From NCBI RefSeq assembly GCF_023230885.1, contig NZ_JALNWM010000001.1, forward strand, positions 1 to 46,164: a stretch of DNA of 46,164 bases. The letters are read 5' to 3'. The notes beneath the pieces were generated by a model. That model was not told where the DNA came from. It saw only the letters and a list, made by a program, of their open reading frames with translations, and did no database searches. The position numbers and the translations under genes were made by a program. Numbering within the stretch: position 1 is the stretch's first letter; every line of letters starts with the position of its first letter. Positions 37,844-46,164 of this stretch are shown here, piece by piece. This stretch comes from Desulfocurvus sp. GTDB lineage: Bacteria > Desulfobacterota > Desulfovibrionia > Desulfovibrionales > Desulfovibrionaceae.

Positions 37844-38070
37844 TTACCTTGGCCTCGTGTGCGCACCCGGTCGGGCTTCCGGTGGGCTGTTCTGATTCGT
37901 GGTCGGGGTTTTCACCCCTGCCCGGGTTGGTACCAAAATTTGCGGGCTTGGCAAGAGCCCCTTGGCTTTTCAGGCGCCGTGGTCCATACTCGCAGGTCCC
38001 GGCAACAGGTTGCTGCCGGGGGGCGGATGTATGTATCACACTTCACAATAAAGGCAAGGCCGGAAATCCC
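37844..38070. other. Divergent promoter region, TTGGTACCAA palindrome
   Basis: Gap between the SNF2 gene and the binding-protein gene. It has the 10-bp perfect palindrome TTGGTACCAA (37927-37936) and the inverted repeat CCCGGCA ... TGCCGGG around 38000. No confident promoter boxes. Confidence 0.45.
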
Positions 38071-39729
38071 ATGCCTCACACTCGTTTATTTATTTGCTTT
38101 TTCCTCGTGTCGTGCCTGCTTGTGGGCGCCTGCGATTCCGGCCCCGGGGGCGGCGGGCAGTCCGGCGCCACGCCCCGGGGGGCAGAGGCGCTCCCCGCCG
38201 CGCCCGAGGACGGCGGAACCTACGTCACCGCCACCATCGGCGAGCCCTCGAACCTCATCCCCCCCCTGGCGTCGGATTCGGCCTCCTTCGAGGTCTCCAG
38301 CCTGCTTTACGTTTCGCTGCTCAGGTACAACAAGAACCTGGAGATCGAGCCCCGGGCGGCCAAGTCCTACGAGGTGCTGGACGGGGGGCGGCTGCTGCGC
38401 TTCGAGCTGCGCCCCGGCATCCTGTGGAACGATGGCCGGGAGCTGACCGCCGAGGACGTGGAGTTCACCTACAAGCTGTACATCGACCCCGACGTTCCCA
38501 CGGCCTATGCGGAGAACTACAAGCTTGTCAAGGAGTTCAAGGTCACGGGCCGCTACACCTTCGAGGTGCGCTACGACAAGCCCCTGGCCCGGGCCCTGAC
38601 CTCGTGGATGCTGAGCATCCTGCCCAGGCATGTGCTTGAGGGCCAGAACCTTCTGGACACCCCCTTCGCGCGCGCCCCCGTGGGGGCCGGGCCCTACCGG
38701 CTGGCGGAGTGGATTCCGGGCAGCCGCCTGGTGCTTACGGCCAACCCCGACTACTTCGAGGGCCGCCCGCATTTCGACCGCGTGATCTACCGCATCATCC
38801 CCGACCAGGCGACCATGTTCATGGAGCTCAAGGCCCGCAACCTGGACCTCATGGACCTGACCCCGCAGCAGTACCGTTTCCAGACCACCGGGCCGGACTG
38901 GGACGCGGATTTCCGCAAGTACGAGTACCTGTCCTTCGGCTATACCTATGTGGGCTACAACCTGGCCAACCCCATGTTCGCCGACGTGCGCGTGCGCCGC
39001 GCCTTCGCCCACGCCATCGACAAGCAGGCCATCGTCAAGGGCGTGCTGCTGGGCCTGGGCCAGCCGACCGTCGGCCCCTACAAGCCCGGCACCTGGGTCT
39101 ACAACGAGGCCATCCGCGACTACGCCTTCGACCCCGAGGCCGCGCGGGCGCTGCTGGCCGAGGCCGGCTGGACCGACAGCGACGGCGACGGCACCCTGGA
39201 CAAGGACGGGCGGCCCTTCGAGTTCACCCTGATGACCAACCAGGGCAACGAGTCGCGCATCAAGGCCGCCACCATCGTCCAGGCCAACCTGGGCGCCGTG
39301 GGCGTGCGCGTGAAGATCCGCACCGTGGAGTGGTCGGCCTTCATCAAGGAGTTCATCGACACCGGGCGCTTCGAGGCCCTGGTCATGGGCTGGAACATCA
39401 TCATCGACCCCGACCTGTACAACGTCTGGCATTCCTCCAAGGCCGTGCCCGGCGGGCTGAACTTCGTGGGCTACAAGAACCCCGAGCTGGACGCCCTGCT
39501 GGACAAGGGCCGCCACCTGCTGGGCCAGGACGAGCGCAAGGCGGTCTACGACGAGGTGCAGCGCATCCTGCACGAGGACCAGCCCTACACCTTCCTGTAC
39601 TGTCCCCTGGCCCTGCCCGTGGTGGCCGGGCGCATCCAGGGCATCGAGCCCGCCCCGGCGGGCATTTCCCACAATTTCGAGCAGTGGTGGATCCCCAAGG
39701 CGCTTCAGCGCTCCACCATGCGGCAATAG
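38071..39729 (+). CDS. Peptide-type ABC transporter substrate-binding lipoprotein
   Basis: A 552-residue SBP family 5 protein with signal peptide and lipobox LVGAC (Cys18). Family features: ATIGEPSNLIPPLASDS, YNKNLEIEPRAAKSYEV, GAGPYRLAEWIPGSRLVL and VRRAFAHAIDKQAIVKGVL. These proteins bind peptides, nickel chelates or other solutes in the periplasm. A DSDGDGTLDKDG loop near residue 370 resembles an EF-hand calcium site, often seen in this group. No permease or ATPase gene is adjacent; the next gene, 10 bp away, encodes a (p)ppGpp enzyme. Confidence 0.9.
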   Translation: MPHTRLFICFFLVSCLLVGACDSGPGGGGQSGATPRGAEALPAAPEDGGTYVTATIGEPSNLIPPLASDSASFEVSSLLYVSLLRYNKNLEIEPRAAKSYEVLDGGRLLRFELRPGILWNDGRELTAEDVEFTYKLYIDPDVPTAYAENYKLVKEFKVTGRYTFEVRYDKPLARALTSWMLSILPRHVLEGQNLLDTPFARAPVGAGPYRLAEWIPGSRLVLTANPDYFEGRPHFDRVIYRIIPDQATMFMELKARNLDLMDLTPQQYRFQTTGPDWDADFRKYEYLSFGYTYVGYNLANPMFADVRVRRAFAHAIDKQAIVKGVLLGLGQPTVGPYKPGTWVYNEAIRDYAFDPEAARALLAEAGWTDSDGDGTLDKDGRPFEFTLMTNQGNESRIKAATIVQANLGAVGVRVKIRTVEWSAFIKEFIDTGRFEALVMGWNIIIDPDLYNVWHSSKAVPGGLNFVGYKNPELDALLDKGRHLLGQDERKAVYDEVQRILHEDQPYTFLYCPLALPVVAGRIQGIEPAPAGISHNFEQWWIPKALQRSTMRQ

Positions 39730-39739
39730 GGCGGCGCGC

Positions 39740-41935
<2,196 letters not shown>

Positions 41936-41992
41936 GGGCGGGGCGGGCGGCGGTCCGCCCCGGGCCGCGGGCAGGGCCGACCTGCGCCCGCA

Positions 41993-42036
41993 CGAAGCAA
42001 AAGCCGGTTCGCGGATGCGAACCGGCTTTTGCTTCG
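41993..42036. terminator. Bidirectional terminator between rel and gntR
   Basis: A 20-bp perfect stem (41993-42012 with 42017-42036) and a GGAT tetraloop. Each arm holds an AAAA/TTTT run, so both convergent genes, rel and the GntR gene, get a U-rich 3' side. Confidence 0.92.
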
Positions 42037-42061
42037 GCCCCGGGCGCCCCGGGCGCCCTGG

Positions 42062-42748
42062 TCAGCCCTGGGCGGCGGCCTGCGGGGTTGCCTGGTCCGT
42101 GCCCCAGCGGGCCATGCGGCGGCCCGATTCCCTGTAGTGGTCGCGGATGGCGTGTTCGATGTGCGCGGGGTCGCGGGTGAGCAGGGCGTCGAGCACGGCG
42201 CTGTGGCGTTCGAGCACCTCCCGGGGCGTGAAGGCCGTGCGCCAGTGGCGGAAGAGCAGGAACTTGGACAAGCCCTGGCAGGAGCGGCGCGACAGCTCCA
42301 CCAGCAGGTCGTTGTCCGTGCGCGAGAAGATGATGCCGTGAAAGGCCGTGTCCAGCTCGGCCAGGCGGTCCATGTCGCCGCCCTCGGCCACGGTCCGGGC
42401 CATGTCGTCCACCAGGGCGCGCAAGCGGGTGAAGTCGTCGTCGCTGAAGAGGTGGATGGTCGAGGCGGCGGCGGCGCCTTCGAGCACGCCGCCGGTGAAG
42501 TAGCTGTTGCGGATCTCCCGGGAGGTCAGGGCGGCGATGAACTTGCCGCGCTGGGGTATGGAGACCACCAGCCCCTCCTGGACCAGCAGTTGCAACGCCT
42601 CGCGGATGGGGGCGCGGCTGATGGACAGGCGCGAGGCCAGGAGCACCTCGTTGAGCTTGTCGCCCGGGGCGAATTCGCCCGCGAGGATGCGTTCCTTGAT
42701 GTATTCCGTGATCTGGTCGCAGTAGGTCCGCTTGGTGATGCCCTGCAT
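42062..42748 (-). CDS. GntR-family regulator, FadR/FCD subfamily
   Basis: A 228-residue regulator. The N-terminal winged helix has EYIKERILAGEFAPGDKLNE and RLSISRAPIREALQLLVQEGL; the C-terminal part is an all-helical FCD domain with metal- or ligand-site residues in ELDTAFHGIIF, ERHSAVLDAL and IRDHYRES. Such proteins usually repress a neighbouring catabolic or transport operon until a small carboxylic or amino acid binds. Here the candidate target is the ridA-dcyD-nhaC group, with the palindrome at 45921-45936 as operator. AGAGGGG precedes the ATG. It lies 171 bp downstream of the transporter gene, after a hairpin. Confidence 0.92.
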   Translation of the reverse strand: MQGITKRTYCDQITEYIKERILAGEFAPGDKLNEVLLASRLSISRAPIREALQLLVQEGLVVSIPQRGKFIAALTSREIRNSYFTGGVLEGAAAASTIHLFSDDDFTRLRALVDDMARTVAEGGDMDRLAELDTAFHGIIFSRTDNDLLVELSRRSCQGLSKFLLFRHWRTAFTPREVLERHSAVLDALLTRDPAHIEHAIRDHYRESGRRMARWGTDQATPQAAAQG

Positions 42749-42858
42749 AGGCCCCTCTGTTGAAGTTTCCCGTGCTGATATATTCCCGGGGAAGGCTGGT
42801 CAAGAGCCGCCGGGGTCCCGCGGCCCGTGCGCGGGGGCGGGGGCGGGAGCGGGAGCGG

Positions 42859-42894
42859 CGCAAAGGGGCCGGGATGACTCCCGGCCCCTTTGCG
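42859..42894. terminator. Hairpin between the NhaC-type gene and gntR
   Basis: CGCAAAGGGGCCGGGA, loop TGAC, TCCCGGCCCCTTTGCG: a 16-bp perfect stem just after the transporter stop. U-richness is seen only on the plus-strand side, so on the minus strand it may slow rather than end transcription. Confidence 0.65.
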
Positions 42895-42919
42895 TTGCTT
42901 CGTTGTTTTTGCTTGTGGG

Positions 42920-44320
42920 CTATTCGGCTTCGGCCACGGCCTGGTCGTTGCCGCCGAACTTGCGGTTCCAGCCGGTGACGGCGGAGAAGAGCAGCACGGC
43001 GAGCAGGGTCCAGGAGTAGGGGTTGTACAGGGCGGCGCTGATGGGGGGCGCGGCGATGCCGTATGCCTCGGAGGCGGTGACCAGGGCGGCGTACCACGCG
43101 GCGACCACGATGTGCCAGGGCAGGGTGAAGAACACGGTGCACACGGCGCAGTCCATGAGGTTGGCGCGGCGGGCGGGGGCGAGGTCGAACTTCTCGCCCA
43201 CGGGGCGCACCAGCGAGGGGCCCACCAGCAGCTCGGCCGGTGCGTTGGCCGAGATGGGGATGGAGGCCAGGATGGTCACGCCGACGATGAACAGCTCGGC
43301 CTGGCGCACGGTGCCGATGATGGCCTTCTCGGCGGCGGCCAGGATGCGCTTCATGATGCCGCTTTCCACCAGGATCTGGGTCACGGCCAGGATGAGGATG
43401 GCGAAGATGATGGCGCCGACGACGCCGTTGATGCCGTCCTGGATGATGCCGGTGGAGATGCCGCGCTTTTCGGGGATGCTGAAGATGGCGGCCAGGGTGG
43501 TGTGTCCGGTGAGCATGCCGACGACGGCGGCCGCGACGTTACCGTAGATGAGCGATTCGATGATGTGGCGCCCGGAGAGGGCCGAGACCACGACCACCAC
43601 CAGGGCCAGGAGCATGAAGGCGCCGGTGGGGTCCATGCGGGCCTGGATTTCCGGCAGGGGGCGCAGCTCGCCGCCGCCGCCGAAGACCAGGAAGATCACC
43701 GCCGCCAGGGTCGCCGCCGTGATAGCCAGGGGGAAGCGGCTGCGGACCACGTCCTTCATGGTCGCGCCCTGGGTGAAGGCAGAGACGATGGTGGTGTCGG
43801 ACACGGGGGCGAGGTTGTCGCCGAAGGCCGCGCCCGAGAGGATGGCCAGGCCGAGCATGGCCGGGTCCGCCCCGAGGAAATATCCGGCGGGATAGAGCAC
43901 CGGGGTCAGGGCGATGCATGTGCCGGTGCTGGTGCCGGTGCCCAGGGCGAAGAGCATGGCGGCGATGAAGACCATGACGGTGAAGACGGATTCCTGGGCG
44001 CCGGTGACCATGCCCATCCACAGCAGGCCGTCCACCAGCCCTCCGGCGACCATGAGCTTGCCGAAGACGCCGGCGAAGAGCCAGGCGGTGACGATGACGA
44101 TGCCGGTGCGGTCACCGATGCCGCGCATGGCGGCCTTGCAGTACTCGGCCTTGTTCCTGGCGAAGAACAGGCCCACGACGATGGCGATCCAGGCGCAGGC
44201 CCAGAAAGGCTTTGTTCCACCGCGCTCGGCCACGGAGAGCCAGACCAGGCCTCCGACGAGAACGAACAGGGGGACGAGGCCGCCGAGGATTCCGCCGTGC
44301 ATTTCCAGACGCTTTTCCAT
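42920..44320 (-). CDS. NhaC-type Na+/H+ antiporter family transporter
   Basis: A 466-residue membrane protein with about 11-12 hydrophobic segments and family motifs LFALGTGTSTGTCIALTPVL, GAAFGDNLAPVSDTT and ISANAPAELLVGPSLV. Many members of this family exchange Na+ for H+, but relatives next to amino-acid genes (for example malate/lactate or cysteine/lysine types) carry organic solutes. Next to a D-cysteine desulfhydrase-like gene, RidA and a GntR regulator, it may import the amino acid they use; that is inference. AAGGAG precedes the ATG. The gap to dcyD contains a 10-bp-stem hairpin. Confidence 0.88.
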   Translation of the reverse strand: MEKRLEMHGGILGGLVPLFVLVGGLVWLSVAERGGTKPFWACAWIAIVVGLFFARNKAEYCKAAMRGIGDRTGIVIVTAWLFAGVFGKLMVAGGLVDGLLWMGMVTGAQESVFTVMVFIAAMLFALGTGTSTGTCIALTPVLYPAGYFLGADPAMLGLAILSGAAFGDNLAPVSDTTIVSAFTQGATMKDVVRSRFPLAITAATLAAVIFLVFGGGGELRPLPEIQARMDPTGAFMLLALVVVVVSALSGRHIIESLIYGNVAAAVVGMLTGHTTLAAIFSIPEKRGISTGIIQDGINGVVGAIIFAILILAVTQILVESGIMKRILAAAEKAIIGTVRQAELFIVGVTILASIPISANAPAELLVGPSLVRPVGEKFDLAPARRANLMDCAVCTVFFTLPWHIVVAAWYAALVTASEAYGIAAPPISAALYNPYSWTLLAVLLFSAVTGWNRKFGGNDQAVAEAE

Positions 44321-44352
44321 GGTGCAGACTCCTTCCGATGATGTTCGGGTGG

Positions 44353-44380
44353 CGGGCGCCGCATGCGGAGGCGGCGCCCG
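44353..44380. other. Intercistronic hairpin between dcyD and the transporter gene
   Basis: CGGGCGCCGC (44353-44362) and GCGGCGCCCG (44371-44380) form a 10-bp perfect stem, loop ATGCGGAG. No U-tract follows on the minus strand. Confidence 0.6.
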
Positions 44381-44387
44381 TTGCGGC

Positions 44388-45386
44388 CTATCTGAAGGAC
44401 TTCAGGTAGGCGTACAGCGCCGGGGAACCGCCGGTGTGCAGGAACAGAACGTTCGAGCCCTCCGGGAAGTACTCCTTGCGCACGAGGTCCACAAGCCCGG
44501 CCATGGCCTTGCCGGAATACACGGGGTCGAGAAGGATGCCCTCGGTGCGGGCCAGCAGCTTCACGGCCTCGACCATGGAGTCGGTGGGGATGGAGTAGCC
44601 GGGGCCGACGTAGCCGTCGAAGCAGGTCACGGCCTCGGCGCGCAGTTCGCCCCGCAGGCCCACGCGCTCGGCGGTGGCCCGGGCGAGCTTGAGCACCAGG
44701 GCTTCCTGGTCGGCCTTGGTGCGGCTCACGTTGATGCCCGAAACGGGGATGTTGGCGTTGCAGCCTTCCATGCCGACGACGATGCCTGCGTGGGTGCCAG
44801 CGCTGCCGCTGGGCACGACCATGTGGTCGATGCGCAGGCCCATTTCGAAGAGCTGCTCCAGGGTTTCCTGGGCGCAGGCCACATAGCCCGTTGCGCCGAT
44901 GGTGTTGGAGGCGCCGCCGGGGATGATGTAGGGCTTGCGGCCTTCGGCGCGCAGCTTGTCGGCCAGGGCCTGCATCTCGCCCAGCATGTTGGAGCCGCCG
45001 GGGACCACGGTGATGCTCTTCACGCCCATGAGCTGGAAGAGGAAGTTGTTGCCGGAGGATTCGGGGTCGTAGCTGCCCTTGACGCGCTCCTCAAGGACGA
45101 GGTGGCAGTCCAGCCCTTCCTTGACGGACCAGGAGAGGGTCAGGCGGCAGTGGTTGGACTGCACGGCGCCGCAGGTGATGATGGTGTCGGCGCCCTGTTC
45201 GAGGGCGTCGGCCATGCAGAAGTCGAGCTTGCGGGTCTTGTTGCCCCCGGCGCAGCCCGGCAGCAGGTCGTCGCGCTTGATGTAGACGTTGACCTTGCCG
45301 CCCAGGGCCTTGGAGAAGGCCGGGCACGCCTCGATGGGCGTGGGGCCTTGCAGGTAGCCGCGGCGGGGGAAGATGGCCAGGTTCAT
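44388..45386 (-). CDS. dcyD: D-cysteine desulfhydrase / ACC deaminase-like PLP enzyme
   Basis: A 332-residue fold-type II PLP enzyme. The PLP lysine is in GGNKTRKLDF (about residue 50), followed by GAVQSNHCRLT and SSGNNFLFQLMG; glycine loop PSGSAGTHAG and C-terminal LDPVYSGKAMAG complete the pattern. Desulfhydrases of this group split D-cysteine to pyruvate, ammonia and sulfide; the close relative ACC deaminase opens a cyclopropane. The neighbouring RidA, which clears the enamine released by such reactions, supports a deaminase/desulfhydrase. Which substrate is natural cannot be told by eye. Confidence 0.85.
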   Translation of the reverse strand: MNLAIFPRRGYLQGPTPIEACPAFSKALGGKVNVYIKRDDLLPGCAGGNKTRKLDFCMADALEQGADTIITCGAVQSNHCRLTLSWSVKEGLDCHLVLEERVKGSYDPESSGNNFLFQLMGVKSITVVPGGSNMLGEMQALADKLRAEGRKPYIIPGGASNTIGATGYVACAQETLEQLFEMGLRIDHMVVPSGSAGTHAGIVVGMEGCNANIPVSGINVSRTKADQEALVLKLARATAERVGLRGELRAEAVTCFDGYVGPGYSIPTDSMVEAVKLLARTEGILLDPVYSGKAMAGLVDLVRKEYFPEGSNVLFLHTGGSPALYAYLKSFR

Positions 45387-45443
45387 GACAACTCCTTGGT
45401 TCGAGGTTGATGCGGGTCGGCCGGGCGCAGGGAGGCCGGGGGG

Positions 45444-45484
45444 GCCGCCCGCCTGCCTGAGGGGGCTGCGGCTCGGCGGGCGGC
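45444..45484. other. Intercistronic hairpin between ridA and dcyD
   Basis: GCCGCCCGCC (45444-45453) pairs with GGCGGGCGGC (45475-45484), a 10-bp stem with a 21-nt loop, in the 117-bp gap between ridA and dcyD. No U-tract. Confidence 0.5.
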
Positions 45485-45503
45485 GGATTCCCCGGTGGAT
45501 CCC

Positions 45504-45893
45504 CTAGCGTCCGAGGGTGAATATGGCTTCCACTTCGATGTTGCTGCCAAGGGGCAGGGCGGCGACCTGGATGGCGCTGCGCGCGGGATGGGGCTGCCCG
45601 AAGAACTCGGCGTAGACGGCGTTGACGGCCTTGAAATCAGCAAGATCGGTGAGGAAGACCGTGGTCTTCACCGCATGGGCCAGGGAACATCCGGCAGCCC
45701 GGGCAACGGCGTCCAGGTTGCGGAAAACTTGGCGGGCGCGGTCCTCGATGCCTGCGTCGAGCAGGGTTCCCGTGTCGGGGTCGATGGGGAGCTGGCCCGA
45801 GGCGAAGAGGAAATTCCCGGCGACGACGGCCTGGGAATAGGGGCCGATGGCGGCCGGGGCACCCTGGGTGCAGATGGCTTGCTTGGCGGACAT
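45504..45893 (-). CDS. ridA: RidA enamine/imine deaminase
   Basis: A 129-residue RidA/YjgF protein. GPYSQAVVAG, FASGQLPIDP, and the ARSAIQVAALPLGSNIEVEA end with the conserved substrate-binding Arg (about residue 105) and Glu are typical. RidA hydrolyses reactive 2-aminoacrylate and related imines to keto acids and ammonia, preventing damage to PLP enzymes. The next gene downstream encodes a PLP desulfhydrase-like enzyme that makes exactly this kind of intermediate. AGGAGG precedes the ATG, and a palindrome lies in its promoter region. Confidence 0.94.
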   Translation of the reverse strand: MSAKQAICTQGAPAAIGPYSQAVVAGNFLFASGQLPIDPDTGTLLDAGIEDRARQVFRNLDAVARAAGCSLAHAVKTTVFLTDLADFKAVNAVYAEFFGQPHPARSAIQVAALPLGSNIEVEAIFTLGR

Positions 45894-45916
45894 GCTGCCT
45901 CCTGTGTTTTGCCGAC

Positions 45917-45945
45917 TGTATAAATGTCGACATTTAGTCTCTTGA
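45917..45945 (-). promoter_or_regulatory. ridA promoter with 16-bp perfect palindrome operator
   Basis: TAAATGTCGACATTTA (45921-45936) is perfectly palindromic. On the minus strand a -10-like TATACA (45922-45917) overlaps its edge, with a weak -35-like TCAAGA 17 bp away. A GntR/FadR regulator bound here would cover the promoter. The regulator at 42062-42748 is the likely one (inference). Confidence 0.65.
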
Positions 45946-46120
45946 GAAAAGGGCTACGTTATTTATGGCACAAGGTCAAGGAGGGGGAGGGGCATTTTGT
46001 TTCGATTTCAGGGCGGCTGGTCCGAAGGGCCGGAGCCGGGGCGTGGCGTGGCTTTCCGGCCGCCCTTTGCCCGCCCCGGCCGTGCCCGCGCGGCCGCTTG
46101 CTGCCTTCCTGTTGCGGGAT

Positions 46121-46164
46121 CCAAGGGCCATTGGCCCTTGGCGGGTGCAGGGCGGCGCCCTGCC
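46121..46164. repeat. REP-like double inverted repeat at the window edge
   Basis: CCAAGGGCCA-T-TGGCCCTTGG (46121-46141) followed by GCAGGGC-GGC-GCCCTGC (46147-46163). Two adjacent palindromes after GGGATC are typical of extragenic repeats; I recall similar ones in Desulfovibrio-type genomes. The element may continue past the edge. Confidence 0.5.

Noticed and set aside
37940..37975. Sigma-54 promoter in TTGGCAAGAGCCCCTTGGC
   Set aside because: The GG and GC elements are not at the required 10-bp spacing.

Overview
The window is high-GC, gene-dense bacterial DNA that most resembles a sulfate-reducing Desulfovibrionales bacterium. The main clues are a 907-residue aldehyde oxidoreductase of the Desulfovibrio gigas MOP type, a periplasmic selenocysteine formate dehydrogenase with FdhE, and a set of small accessory genes that I recall only from Desulfovibrio relatives. 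No rRNA, tRNA, CRISPR array, transposase or phage gene was seen.

Positions 1-12337 hold a molybdenum-hydroxylase region. On the minus strand a MoeA-like protein is followed by mop, a strong hairpin with a U-tract, and then eight genes that all overlap their neighbour: an FAD/iron-sulfur/CCG-domain oxidoreductase, a 71-residue two-CxxC protein, a class I methyltransferase, a C_GCAxxG_C_C protein, a radical SAM protein with MJ0619-like features, an adenylate-forming ligase, an XdhC-family protein and a MocA-like nucleotidyltransferase that runs off the left edge. The last two fit molybdopterin-cytosine-dinucleotide insertion. The jobs of the others are unknown, and this is the best candidate for an undescribed system here. 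A small ModE-type DNA-binding protein is transcribed divergently. Positions 12334-17351 hold fdhA (with in-frame UGA/Sec), fdhB, fdhE and a small lipoprotein. The same dyad, TATGCT-N6-AGCATA, lies upstream of both the MoeA-like/mop genes and fdhA, suggesting one metal- or cofactor-linked regulon.

Positions 17352-18480 are an AT-richer gene-free stretch ending in a consensus-like promoter. It is followed by an operon for an amino-acid ABC transporter, lysine 2,3-aminomutase and beta-lysine N-acetyltransferase (18481-22912), i.e. N-epsilon-acetyl-beta-lysine osmolyte synthesis, and then a YitT-family membrane protein. Positions 23923-30647 (minus) are a four-gene overlapping signalling operon: a 1417-residue hybrid kinase with three receiver domains, CheR, a receiver-less CheB, and a REC-GGDEF protein. 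On the plus strand from 30904 a promoter leads into a CDF metal transporter, bioF, a BioG/BioH-like esterase and bioC.

The rest holds a SWIM/SNF2 helicase (minus), an oligopeptide-type binding lipoprotein directly upstream of a bifunctional Rel (p)ppGpp enzyme, a bidirectional terminator, and a minus-strand cluster of ridA, a D-cysteine desulfhydrase-like gene, an NhaC-type transporter and a GntR/FadR regulator. A perfect 16-bp palindrome lies in front of ridA. GC-rich inverted repeats without U-tracts sit in several intercistronic gaps, and a possible REP-like repeat begins at the right edge.
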